Positions 7,139 through 16,156 of a stretch of DNA of 49,532 nucleotides are shown piece after piece; positions within the stretch are counted from its first letter, which is position 1; each line of letters opens with the position of its first letter. The notes under the pieces are model-generated. The model ran no database searches. It worked only from the letters and a program-made list of their open reading frames with translations, and had not been told where the DNA came from. This DNA comes from a virus. The stretch spans positions 1-49,532 of the IMG/VR virus record IMGVR_UViG_3300036760_000036; one strand, given 5' to 3'. Both the position numbers and the translations under genes were made by a program.

Positions 7139-8334
7139 TGTACTATTACCTTGTCCAGGCCCTCAAGCGCCGCCTTGTCCTAGAGTTGCAAGACAGCTTC
7201 TCGAAGCATCCAATTTACGAGAAAATAGTACCCTTCATCCAGAACCGTTTCGCGTTCACAGAGCGCCCCCAGATGGGGATCGTCGTCAAGGGTTCGAGCG
7301 CGAATAAGGTTCAGCTCTCGGCCGACAACTTCTTGGGGTCGGTGGAGAGCCACGTGATGCTGGCCTATGTGGGGGCTCCCGTGTACCCGATCGAGTGGGT
7401 GCGTGAGGATCTGGCGTGTCTGAATGCCAACCACGGGGTGATGCCGACGCCCCCAGGCATCTACTACCTAGAGATCATATCGGCCCCGGAGAACGCTCAA
7501 TCCGAGGGCAGCTTTATCGTGGATCCGCTCCTGACGGTCAATGATGAAGCGGTGCTGCGTTTCATTTCGGGGATCGAAAATGAGGCTCAGCTTCAACGCC
7601 TGCCCGTGCAGGGGACGTTGCGGCTTTGGGAGAATCGTAAGTTCCTGTTGTCCGAGGGCACGCATTACCGTGTGGACTACGAGACAGGGGCGATCGAGCT
7701 GCTGATCCGGTCCGCAGCCGGATCGGTGCTGACCGCTGACTACCGCTATTCGGTACCTTCTGTGGGCCCTGTTTCGTACCAGTGGAACCGCTCAGATTTC
7801 ACAACGCTCCCTGGGGTCGTGTTGGCTTTCGGCAAGCGGGGCAAAGCGGGTGATAAGGTTGCGATTGTTGTCTACGAGGATCGGGTTGAGACGGCCCAGG
7901 CGTATGGTGGCCGCTTTGACGCGACGTTCGAGCTGGATGCCTTGGCTCGCGATCCTACGCAAATGGAGGAGTTGGCTGACCTGATCATTATGTATCTGTG
8001 GGGGCAGAAGCGCTCTGTTCTGTCTTCTGAGGGTATTGAGATTACGGACATTTCGATGGGCGGCGAGGCCGAAGAAATCTACGACGAAACGAGTGATGAC
8101 TCCTTCTACAATGCGTCGCTCTCGATTCAGATGCAGGCCGACTGGGAGATCCACATCCCGTTGCCCTTGACCGTTAGCCGGGTGACTCCGACGACAGCGC
8201 TAACGGACAAATCTGCCAACCCTCTCGACACACAACAGGCCACGACGATCATCAATGACGTTCAGAACAAGCTGTTCTTTGCGACGATGCCGGTCATTGC
8301 GGGGCGTAACAACAACTTTGAGAGGATCCTGTGA
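7138..8334 (+). CDS. Virion structural protein (neck / tail terminator region)
   Basis: A 398-residue protein whose ATG overlaps the endonuclease stop. It is beta-rich with few charged helices. A helical block, RDPTQMEELADLIIMYLW, is followed by EGIEITDISMGGEAEE near residues 275-320, a pattern I associate with tail-terminator or neck proteins of SPO1-like phages. The C-terminus contains a helix (QQATTIINDVQNKLFF). It lies directly upstream of the sheath, apart from the GIY-YIG and zinc-ribbon genes, which supports a neck role. Precise function not proven. Confidence 0.6.
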   Translation: MYYYLVQALKRRLVLELQDSFSKHPIYEKIVPFIQNRFAFTERPQMGIVVKGSSANKVQLSADNFLGSVESHVMLAYVGAPVYPIEWVREDLACLNANHGVMPTPPGIYYLEIISAPENAQSEGSFIVDPLLTVNDEAVLRFISGIENEAQLQRLPVQGTLRLWENRKFLLSEGTHYRVDYETGAIELLIRSAAGSVLTADYRYSVPSVGPVSYQWNRSDFTTLPGVVLAFGKRGKAGDKVAIVVYEDRVETAQAYGGRFDATFELDALARDPTQMEELADLIIMYLWGQKRSVLSSEGIEITDISMGGEAEEIYDETSDDSFYNASLSIQMQADWEIHIPLPLTVSRVTPTTALTDKSANPLDTQQATTIINDVQNKLFFATMPVIAGRNNNFERIL

Positions 8335-8972
8335 CGCAGCATACGCACAAAGGTAAAGCTACTTTGGTCTATGCTGCCGTATGCTTGTCTAACGGTAAAC
8401 TATACTTTGGAATTACATCCAGGTCCTTGGCTAGACGGCGGTCGGCACACTTAGCGGATAAGTCACGCGCAAGATTCCATCAAGCTCTCCGTAAGCACAC
8501 CCCGTCGAACTTCATCTGGGTGGAAATTATACGTACAGAAACGTGGGAAGAGGCTTGCAAGTGTGAGTCCTTCTTGATTGCTTTCTACCAAACTACAGAG
8601 CACACCTACGGTTACAATGGGACATTAGGAGGGGATGGCTCGGTAGGCTATCGACACACCCTTGAAGCCCGGCAAAGTATGCGTTCCAAAAGAGTTGGAA
8701 AGAGTACGTGGTCTAAAGGGGTAAAGATGACCGCAGATCAACTAAAGTCTAGGCTTGGTAATCAAAACCACTTAGGAAAAAAGCATTCTGTTGAGACGAA
8801 ACAACGGATGAGTGCGCTCGCGAAACGCTTAAAGACTCCTGCTCATACTATTCGGGTAGTTTTGCAGGAAGAGTCTGTTTTAGGGGTCAGTGCTGTCGCT
8901 CGAAAATTCGGAGTGTCTAGGAGTTCTGTTTATAAATGGAAGGCGATGTGTGATGCCACGCTATTCGTTTGA
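8331..8972 (+). CDS. GIY-YIG homing endonuclease with NUMOD3-like and HTH DNA-binding modules
   Basis: A 213-residue protein with a GTG start overlapping the previous stop (GTGA). The N-terminal GIY-YIG-type domain shows VYAAVCLSNGKLYFGITSRS followed by RRSAH and a catalytic-type Glu in CESFLIAFY. The middle has NUMOD3-like units (HTLEARQSMRSKRVGK and GKKHSVETKQRMS). The C-terminus is a helix-turn-helix (VSAVARKFGVSRSSVYKWK). This is the classic architecture of free-standing phage homing endonucleases. Its base composition is more A/T-rich than flanking structural genes. The 3' end overlaps the next gene by 20 bases. Confidence 0.85.
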   Translation: MTQHTHKGKATLVYAAVCLSNGKLYFGITSRSLARRRSAHLADKSRARFHQALRKHTPSNFIWVEIIRTETWEEACKCESFLIAFYQTTEHTYGYNGTLGGDGSVGYRHTLEARQSMRSKRVGKSTWSKGVKMTADQLKSRLGNQNHLGKKHSVETKQRMSALAKRLKTPAHTIRVVLQEESVLGVSAVARKFGVSRSSVYKWKAMCDATLFV

Positions 8973-9390
8973 ATGCACTGCGTGCGGTGATCTTCGGTTT
9001 GAGCGGAACTTGAGCATTCAGGCTGACCCCGTATCTCATGAGTGCCCCTCGTGTCACGATCCGGCACCCCTTGTGGTTTCGGGTTTCGGGTTTTCTTTTG
9101 CGGAAGGTACGGGTCCCACGGCCAACTCTGGGGTCCACGGCCAGGATTACCCGACAGCGGACCAAGCGGTAGGGCGCAGTGCTTCCAAGCGGTGGGAACA
9201 CATCCATGCCCGGGAAAAGGTCAAAAAAGAGGCTCGGAAGCAGGGTCAGACCCCTGCACTTATCCGGCACACAGGCAAGGATTTCATTGATTATGAACCT
9301 ATGAGCGACCAAGGGAGAGGGCAGCGCCGAAAACTGGCCAAGGAGGCTCTGACCCTTATGCGGAAGGAAGAAAATCCTCCGAAGCGTTAA
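8953..9390 (+). CDS. FmdB-like zinc-ribbon protein
   Basis: A 145-residue protein. I choose ATG 8953, giving the family-typical start MPRYSFECTACGDLRFERNL; GGAAGGCG lies upstream, inside the end of the GIY-YIG gene. Two CxxC pairs (CTAC, CPSC) form the FmdB/zinc-ribbon module in the first 40 residues. A Gly-rich then Lys/Arg-rich tail follows. FmdB-like ribbons are small regulatory or nucleic-acid-binding proteins found in bacteria and many phages. The exact job here is unknown. It is the last gene before the sheath transcription unit. Confidence 0.75.
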   Translation: MPRYSFECTACGDLRFERNLSIQADPVSHECPSCHDPAPLVVSGFGFSFAEGTGPTANSGVHGQDYPTADQAVGRSASKRWEHIHAREKVKKEARKQGQTPALIRHTGKDFIDYEPMSDQGRGQRRKLAKEALTLMRKEENPPKR

Positions 9391-9560
9391 TGTTTTGTTT
9401 CTCTTGCCTGTACGTGAGGCTAACGCGGCGGGCCAAAGCGGCAAGTCAAAATGTGGACCCAGATCGAATCCGAACTCCGAAGTAAAGGGCGAGCCCGCCA
9501 AGATAGGCACCCAGATTAAACGATTGCTCGCTACAGCGAGATAGCCTCAAGGAGATTCCG
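9391..9560 (+). other. Leader region before the tail sheath gene
   Basis: This 170-base region has no coding frame I can support. It contains GGCGGGC near 9428 and the complementary GCCCGCC near 9491, a local GGGC/GCCC hairpin, and the near-palindrome CTCGCTACAGCGAG at 9527-9540, about 20 bases before the ATG. AAGGAG precedes the ATG at 9561. The structure suggests an RNA leader or a regulatory site for a highly expressed gene. I see no clear -10/-35 pair. Confidence 0.35.
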
Positions 9561-12500
9561 ATGGCATTGGGTCCATTCATTTCATACGCACCCCCGGGTG
9601 TTTACACTCGTACCCTGACTGATACCAACGCCTCAAACTTGGTCGCTGGACTCAGGATCCCGGCACTGATCGGCGTCGGTCAGGAAGAACTGGAACAGGA
9701 CGACTTTGAGCTTGTCCGTGGTTCCAGCTCTACGGTTGACCAGCAGATTGTCAACGAGGACGAGTCTGAGAGTTGGGTGGTCGATGCGACCAACCCCAAC
9801 AACCTGATCCTCGGGGTTCAGGATGGCACCTTTACGACGATCCGGGTTCGTAACTTTCCGATCGTAGACGGTCAAGGCTTTGGCCGGGTCACCAATGACG
9901 TACGGTCGGTCACGGTGACTGTGAATGAATTGCCGGTTTCTTTGGGTGCAGTTCAAGGTCAGAAGGGTCTTGTGACCCTTCAGGTTCCGACACAGCCAAA
10001 TGATCGTGTCCGGGTCACCTACTTCTTCCACCGTGGTGACACGGCGTTCACGGATGACGTGTCCGAGCAGGTCACGGTCGAGAACGCCTCGCTGATTACG
10101 CCTGGCTACGCGCCCTTCGACATCACGACTGGCACCAATGACCAGTTCATCATCAACGTGAATGGTGTCGTGGCGACCATTGTGCTGCCTCAGGGCAGCT
10201 TGAACGCGGCGACGCTGGTTTCGGTCATCAATGCAGCGTTGGTCCCGAATCTCTCGACCTCGGTTTCCACGGATAACCAGGGCCAGGATCACGTTCAATT
10301 CACGACCCCGGTCGGTATCACGATTGGGGATGGTACGGCCAACGGGCCCCTTGGGTTCACGTCCGGGACGGCGACCAATCGTACCCGTGCGTTCCGCGTG
10401 TTTCAACGTCCTATCGTGGACGGGACGGGCGGCGGTACCACGACCACGGATACCTCGAAGGTGGTGGTCAAGGTTGACGGTACTCAGGTGCTGGCTTCAG
10501 CGGTTAGCGGCAGCCTGGGCATCGTGACTTTGCCCTTCGCTCCGGCCCCCGGTTCGACCGTTACCATCAACTACTGGGCGAACACCTGGCAGGACACGTT
10601 CGATTACCTGCCCAACAGCCTGGTGACGACGGTGCTGCGTTGCGGTATCTCGCCTGGTCGTAACGACTATATCCAGGGTACGGACTTCGTAGTTGCGAAT
10701 CCGACCACGGATGTTTCGGTCATCAACTGGGGCTCCAGCTTCCAGGTGGCGGCTGCCACGACAACGCCTGGTGCCACTCCGTTTGACGGGGCATCGGGTT
10801 CCGGTGGTCAGATCGTCGGCACACTGATTGACGATCAGATGTACCTGGGTGCTTGCACTCGGGTGACCAACACAAGCACGATCCCGGCCACGGTATCGAG
10901 CACGGACTTCTTGCTGCCTGAGGTTCCGACCACGGGTAACGGCCGGAGCACCACGTTGGGCTTGCCGACGTTTAACTCGGTGGCCAACTCGCGTCAGGAT
11001 CTTGTAACGAACCGCCCGGACCTGGTGGTGGTTTACACGGGTCGTACATTGCGGGACGCTCTCAATCGTCCGGCTGTTCCTGTCACGGTTGTCGATGGTG
11101 TGAACCGTCGGATCGTGCTCAAGACCCCGCAGCCGCCGGACTACAACGCCTACGCGACCTTCTACTACAGCCGTCTGGCTGATGACACGTTCATCTTCAC
11201 CAACACGGTGGCGGGTCCGGTAGGTTCGGGTCAGTACACGGTCTTCTCGACCACCCGTGATGCCAATCTGTATGAAGCGAAGTTCGGATCCAAGACGGGT
11301 AGCCAGATCATCCAGTGGCCTCGTGGCGTGGAGCAGATCCCGGATGCGTTCCACACGGGGGACGGTGCCCCCGCCGCTGAGGTGGTGACCGTTACCTTCG
11401 GTACGGCGGCAGCCCGTAACGCGGCCTACACGAACAAGGGCGGTTCGCCGTACTCGTTCTACAGCCCGTTCTCGGCGACCTGGACCACTCAGGTCAACGG
11501 CGTCAACCAGGTCTCGAACTTGGCGGCGGCGGCCCGGGCTTGCATGGTCGGCGGTCATGTGACCCCGGCAACCGGCGTGCCTCAAGTCACGATTCCGGCT
11601 TCCCCCAACAACGTGCTGAATCTGACGATCGATGGTTTCCCGATCGCCCCGATCAGCATCACTGCGGGTCTTCGTACCCCGGTCCAGATCATCGCGGATA
11701 TCAATGCGGCGATTGACGCAAACGCCAACTTCCTCGGTACCGCTCCGAACAACCTGGCGAGCTTCAAGCAGGTCGGTCCGGCCACGGGTGACATCTTCTT
11801 CATCATCAAGGGCCTCGAAGTTCCGGGAGCGCTTCCCGGCGGGTTCGATGATGTGGCGAATGTCACGATCAACCAGGGCACCGTTGAGACAACGCTTGGT
11901 TTCACGACCTTTGCGAGTGTCAACGGCACCACGAGCGCCATCAACAAGCCTGCCACGATGCTCGGTTCCCTCGCGGGTCCGTTCAACATCACGGCTGGTC
12001 TGAACGACGCTTTCAGTGTCCGCGTCAACGGCGTGGACTACTCGATTACGCTGACGGCGGGTCCGGCACAAACCGCTGCGGCGGTGGTGGCGGACATCAA
12101 CGCGGTGGTAGCTTCTGTGGCTAGCGTGGGCACGGGGGCGAACCTGAACAAGGTTCGTTTGACCTCAACCACGAACGACTCGGGTTCGGCTATCCTGATC
12201 AACATCGGGTCTGCAAACGCGGTTCTTGGGTTCACCCAGAACCAGTTCGCTAGTCAGACGTTGGTTGAGGCACAAGAAGTGGTAGATGTTCTCATGGATA
12301 CGGCGGGTTACGCGACGGGCGCTGTGGCGTACGTGGCTCCCATCAGCGGCAAGAACTACATCACGTTCGAGTCCTTGACCGTGGGTGCCGCCACCTCCTC
12401 AATCGGGTTTGCAAACTCCGCAAACTCGGCGTTCAACCCGACCACGGGTACGAACATCACGCCTGGCACTGACGGCGATGTTGGCGAGGATGCCCAGAAC

Positions 12501-13838
12501 AACTACGTGGTGACCTCGACCTCTCCGGTAGGGTCATCGGGCACCGGTACTCCGGGTCAGACGTACACGGATGCACGCACGGGGCTCCGCTTCACGGTTC
12601 TCCCGGCCAGCACGGGCAGCTACACACCCACGAATTACTTCACGTTGGAGGTCGGTCCGACCTTCCATGTGTCGCCTTCGGTGCCTCGCTACTCGATTGG
12701 TGGCCTGGAACTTCTCGTTTCCAACACGGTGGGCGTGGGTGTCAACGACACTGCCTCGCTCACGACGTACAACCCGAGCGGTGTGGAGCCGACGGTTGGG
12801 GACTTCTACTTCATCAGCTACCGCTACTTGAAGCAGGACTACTCGCCGAAAATCTTCCAGCAGCTCAAGACGATCGAAGCGAACTTCGGCAGGACCTCTG
12901 CTGAGAATCGCGTCACGTTGGCTGCCTACTTGGCCATCCTGAACGGTGCTGTGTTGGTGATCATCAAGCAGGTCTTGAAGATCCCCAACACGAACCAGGC
13001 GTCGGACCAGGCGTTCAACTCGGCCATCGACGAGTTGGCGACCCCGCTGCCCGGTAACATCAAGCCGGACATCATCATCCCGCTCTCCACCAGCACGGCG
13101 GTCTTCACGCACCTGACGGCACACTGCGAAGTCCAGTCGAACATCCGTAACCAGTCGGAGCGTATTGGGTTCATTGGGTTTGCGTCCGGCACGTCGCCGA
13201 CTTCCGCTCAAACGGTGGCCAAGGGCCTGAACTCCAGCCGTATCTTGGCGCTGTACCCGGATTCGTCGGTCATTACCCTGACCGATGCGCTTGGGCAGTC
13301 GTTCGAGAGTCTCGTGGACGGTAGCTTCTTCGGAGCTGCCGTGGCGGGTTCTGCTGTGTCACCTGCGGTTGACGTGGCGACCCCGTACACCCGTCGTCGC
13401 ATCCAGGGCTTTACCCGTATCCCCCGAATCATGGATCCGGTTGAGGCCAACCAAACGGCAGTTGCTGGTATCACGATTCTGGAGGACTTGGATCCGATCA
13501 TCCGAATCCGCCAGGGTCTAACCACGAACATGACCTCGGTGCTGACCCGGTTGCCCACCGTGGTGCAGATCGCGGACTTCGTGCAGCAGCAGTCGCGGGC
13601 AATCTTGGACTCCTTCATCGGAACCAAGTTCCTGGCGAGCCGCACCAACGAGGTCGTGGTTTCCATGACCAGCTTGTTCAAGAGCTTGGTCCAAGCGGAG
13701 ATTGTGGGAGCCTTCACGGGCATGACCGCAGCAATCGACGACGAGGACCCTACCGTCCTACGCTTCGAGATGTACTACTCTCCAATATTTCCTCTTTTGT
13801 ACATCATGATGACCTTCAACCTTCGAGCACGGGTCTAG
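9561..13838 (+). CDS. Tail sheath protein, enlarged
   Basis: A 1425-residue protein with an AAGGAG site. The N-terminus (MALGPFISYAPPGVYTRTL) and the C-terminal block (QGFTRIPRIMDPVEANQTAV near 1283 to the end, with QQQSRAILDSFIGTKFLASR) match contractile tail sheath proteins. These assemble around the tube and contract to drive injection. It is about twice the size of T4 gp18. Between the conserved ends lie beta modules. One, carrying PIVDGxG, is duplicated at about 94-180 and 275-360. Three flagellin_IN-like units (N-x-x-x-[IV]-x-[VI]-[ND]G with a following ADINA/SVINA helix) lie near 186, 686 and 808. The inserts are probably displayed on the tail surface. Confidence 0.88.
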   Translation: MALGPFISYAPPGVYTRTLTDTNASNLVAGLRIPALIGVGQEELEQDDFELVRGSSSTVDQQIVNEDESESWVVDATNPNNLILGVQDGTFTTIRVRNFPIVDGQGFGRVTNDVRSVTVTVNELPVSLGAVQGQKGLVTLQVPTQPNDRVRVTYFFHRGDTAFTDDVSEQVTVENASLITPGYAPFDITTGTNDQFIINVNGVVATIVLPQGSLNAATLVSVINAALVPNLSTSVSTDNQGQDHVQFTTPVGITIGDGTANGPLGFTSGTATNRTRAFRVFQRPIVDGTGGGTTTTDTSKVVVKVDGTQVLASAVSGSLGIVTLPFAPAPGSTVTINYWANTWQDTFDYLPNSLVTTVLRCGISPGRNDYIQGTDFVVANPTTDVSVINWGSSFQVAAATTTPGATPFDGASGSGGQIVGTLIDDQMYLGACTRVTNTSTIPATVSSTDFLLPEVPTTGNGRSTTLGLPTFNSVANSRQDLVTNRPDLVVVYTGRTLRDALNRPAVPVTVVDGVNRRIVLKTPQPPDYNAYATFYYSRLADDTFIFTNTVAGPVGSGQYTVFSTTRDANLYEAKFGSKTGSQIIQWPRGVEQIPDAFHTGDGAPAAEVVTVTFGTAAARNAAYTNKGGSPYSFYSPFSATWTTQVNGVNQVSNLAAAARACMVGGHVTPATGVPQVTIPASPNNVLNLTIDGFPIAPISITAGLRTPVQIIADINAAIDANANFLGTAPNNLASFKQVGPATGDIFFIIKGLEVPGALPGGFDDVANVTINQGTVETTLGFTTFASVNGTTSAINKPATMLGSLAGPFNITAGLNDAFSVRVNGVDYSITLTAGPAQTAAAVVADINAVVASVASVGTGANLNKVRLTSTTNDSGSAILINIGSANAVLGFTQNQFASQTLVEAQEVVDVLMDTAGYATGAVAYVAPISGKNYITFESLTVGAATSSIGFANSANSAFNPTTGTNITPGTDGDVGEDAQNNYVVTSTSPVGSSGTGTPGQTYTDARTGLRFTVLPASTGSYTPTNYFTLEVGPTFHVSPSVPRYSIGGLELLVSNTVGVGVNDTASLTTYNPSGVEPTVGDFYFISYRYLKQDYSPKIFQQLKTIEANFGRTSAENRVTLAAYLAILNGAVLVIIKQVLKIPNTNQASDQAFNSAIDELATPLPGNIKPDIIIPLSTSTAVFTHLTAHCEVQSNIRNQSERIGFIGFASGTSPTSAQTVAKGLNSSRILALYPDSSVITLTDALGQSFESLVDGSFFGAAVAGSAVSPAVDVATPYTRRRIQGFTRIPRIMDPVEANQTAVAGITILEDLDPIIRIRQGLTTNMTSVLTRLPTVVQIADFVQQQSRAILDSFIGTKFLASRTNEVVVSMTSLFKSLVQAEIVGAFTGMTAAIDDEDPTVLRFEMYYSPIFPLLYIMMTFNLRARV

Positions 13839-13869
13839 TACCCAAGCAAAATCAACCACTTAGGGTCGT

Positions 13870-13915
13870 AAGAGGGTCTGAGTCAGACGAACTGGCTCTG
13901 ACCCTCTTGCTTTTT
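13870..13915 (+). terminator. Intrinsic terminator after the tail sheath gene
   Basis: A 17-base stem (13870-13886 with 13892-13908, two mismatches) with a five-base loop is followed by GCTTTTTGG. It lies 32 bases after the sheath stop. This is the clearest rho-independent terminator in the window and would isolate sheath transcription from the accessory island. Confidence 0.8.
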
Positions 13916-13941
13916 GGGGAGGTTTCGGTAGAGTCCAGGGT

Positions 13942-16152
13942 ATGCGTAGAGGTTCCTGGACCCCCGAAGGGTTAGTCACCGCTTTTCTTGGCGGTGAGAC
14001 CCTGGATTCCCTTTGCAAGCGAGTCGGCGCTAGCCCGAACACCGTCCGAAGGGTCTTGAAAGAGCAGCTTGGTGAGGAGCAGTTTCGCTCTACCCGGGAC
14101 AGGAACGATCCCAAGCAGTCCACCGCGTCTGAGTCAGAACTCCTTGAGCCGTTCCACACGAACGAAGCTTTTAAGGATGTTGCCTCCCGTATTGGGGTGG
14201 GTCCCAACACATTGCGATCCAAGTGGGTCCAGGCTTTCGGCAAGGAAGCCTTTGACGCTCGTTCCAAGCGATTGCATTCCGACGCCGGTACGAGAGCTGG
14301 GCTCAGTTGGAAGGGCAAGACACGGGTAACCACTGAGCAGTACCGTGAGCGGGATGTGGCTCGCGGTTCAGATCACTGGTGCGAAGTCTGTGGTGGTGGC
14401 TTTGTTGGGTACCAGGCCCTTACCCATCACATGGTAAGGGCTGGAGACGAGGCGCATACCAAGGCTTTGGAGATGGTGCGTGCTAAGGTTGAGGACGAGA
14501 AGTGGGCCGGTCTTCAAGAGGGTGTTGACTATGTTGTGTGCCCTGAGTGTGGGCTAAGGGGTGTGACTCTTACAGGACACCTTCGTACGCATGGTCTGGA
14601 CACACAGTCCTTTAGGGTGAAGTGGCCCGATTGTCTTGTCTGGGCGTCCAAGGCCGCCGCCCAGCACCAAGCATCACTTGTGGCGTCATCTACGGATCAG
14701 TCCTATGGGTGGACCGTAGATGATCTCAAACCTTTTGCAGATGAGGCTGGGGCCATCATTGTAGCTAAAGCTGCCGCATCTCTAGGATCGGCTCAGATCA
14801 CTGTTCTACACTATTGCCGTAAGCTGGGTCTTCGTACTCGCAACAAACTTGCTTGGCAAAGGTTAGTTCTAGACAAGGCTGCTGAGTTTCTGGGCCCGTA
14901 CCAGTGGGAATGGGCTGACCCTAAGCTATACAACTCCGCTACAGGGCGGCCCTTCAATTACGATGGGTACTTCCCAGCGCACCAGTTAGTCATTGAAGCG
15001 CATGGGGATCAGCACTTCAAGTTTTCTGAATCCTGGCACGGTACCCTAGACGAGTTTCATCGTTTGCGGGCCATAGATGTGCTGAAGAAAGAGATGGCTC
15101 AGGCACACGGCATCAAAGTCATTACCGTTAGACATTCGGATCCAGTGCACGACGACTCTTTTTGGACGGCACTGTTGGGAGGGAGTAGCGCTCTCTGGGA
15201 GCACCTGTCTGAAAGCGCTAAGTGGACTAAGGTCAATGACACTCTCCTGGGGGTAAGGATGAAACCCTTCCCTGTTGTCCCTCCTAATGAAACTGAGCTA
15301 AAGAAGGCGTTGACCAGGATACACAAGCTAGTCCCCTATTTGGATGCTGGGCGTCAGATTCACCCGTACAGCACTATTGGGACGGCTGCTTGCGCTTCAT
15401 TCTTTCCTAACCGTTACCACGCTAAGCGGCAAGGGGACCGCAGTGCCTGGGACATGTGGCACAACGATGCCTCGTTGCGGAAAGCAATCCGTCTGCAACT
15501 GGACTCAGGGCATCCTACGACCCCGGAGAGGGTGTTGAAGGCCGTTGTGATGTTTAGTCGGACGCCTTCGGTGTTTCGGCCAGCGGTAGCTAAGTACGTG
15601 TATGAGAATTACTGCCCTAAGGGTGGCGTCGTTTGGGACCCTTGTGCGGGGTACGGTGGGCGTCTTTTGGGTGCGATGGCGGCTGGGGTTGGTCGTTACA
15701 TTGGTACGGATCTGGAGCCCGAGACAGCTCAAGGGAATCAAGCTCTGGTAGATGCTCTTGAGTGCAAGACGAGCTGCCGTATAGAGTGTGCGGATGCAAC
15801 AACTTTTGATCCAGGCGAGGCTTTGGATCTTGTGTTTACCTCACCCCCGTACTTTGATCTGGAGGTGTACGGGAAGAAGTTTGAGGCGTCGTTACGGGGG
15901 TCCTCTGTCGAGCAGTGGGTGCAGTCCTTTTTGGGGTCTGTTGTGGCACGGGCGGCACAGCGTTTGAAATCTGGCGGCTTTTTGGTTCTCAACCTACCTC
16001 AGAAGCCTGTGGGCGGTCTGCGGTTGGATTTGGCAATGGGCCCGTTAGTTCAGTTGGCGGGGTTGACTCCCTTGGAACCTGTCTACATGCCTGTTCGCAG
16101 TTTCAAGAAGGGGATGAAGCGGGAACCCCTTTTGGTTTGGCAGAAGCCCTGA
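13942..16152 (+). CDS. Multidomain zinc-finger / Vsr-like nuclease / DNA methyltransferase fusion
   Basis: A 736-residue protein. Two helix-turn-helix-like segments lie at residues 7-40 and 68-92. A C2H2-type finger begins at C147/C150, with histidines near 163. A Ros/MucR-like finger begins at C200/C203 and continues through GHLRTHGLDTQSFRVKW. A nuclease core of the Vsr/EDxHD kind covers 338-400: D341 in YDGYF, E352 in VIEAHGDQH, then KKE and ITVRH. The C-terminal third is a SAM-dependent DNA methyltransferase with motif I D566-P-C-A-G-Y-G-G-R and catalytic SPPYF at 634-638. This order fits gamma-type amino-methyltransferases (N6-adenine or N4-cytosine). The chain resembles a one-protein restriction-modification enzyme (type IIG-like in logic) or a homing nuclease that protects its own site. 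Confidence 0.8.
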   Translation: MRRGSWTPEGLVTAFLGGETLDSLCKRVGASPNTVRRVLKEQLGEEQFRSTRDRNDPKQSTASESELLEPFHTNEAFKDVASRIGVGPNTLRSKWVQAFGKEAFDARSKRLHSDAGTRAGLSWKGKTRVTTEQYRERDVARGSDHWCEVCGGGFVGYQALTHHMVRAGDEAHTKALEMVRAKVEDEKWAGLQEGVDYVVCPECGLRGVTLTGHLRTHGLDTQSFRVKWPDCLVWASKAAAQHQASLVASSTDQSYGWTVDDLKPFADEAGAIIVAKAAASLGSAQITVLHYCRKLGLRTRNKLAWQRLVLDKAAEFLGPYQWEWADPKLYNSATGRPFNYDGYFPAHQLVIEAHGDQHFKFSESWHGTLDEFHRLRAIDVLKKEMAQAHGIKVITVRHSDPVHDDSFWTALLGGSSALWEHLSESAKWTKVNDTLLGVRMKPFPVVPPNETELKKALTRIHKLVPYLDAGRQIHPYSTIGTAACASFFPNRYHAKRQGDRSAWDMWHNDASLRKAIRLQLDSGHPTTPERVLKAVVMFSRTPSVFRPAVAKYVYENYCPKGGVVWDPCAGYGGRLLGAMAAGVGRYIGTDLEPETAQGNQALVDALECKTSCRIECADATTFDPGEALDLVFTSPPYFDLEVYGKKFEASLRGSSVEQWVQSFLGSVVARAAQRLKSGGFLVLNLPQKPVGGLRLDLAMGPLVQLAGLTPLEPVYMPVRSFKKGMKREPLLVWQKP

Positions 16153-16156
16153 GCCC

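Noticed and set aside
9430-9500. tRNA-like T-loop (ATCGAATCC) in the leader before the sheath
   Set aside because: The flanking bases do not pair into a T-arm or acceptor stem and no CCA end is present.
10497-12071. Long minus-strand open frame (524 codons) inside the tail sheath gene
   Set aside because: It mirrors the codon pattern of the sheath gene, is very Arg-rich with no domain, and lacks a ribosome binding site. Shadow frame.
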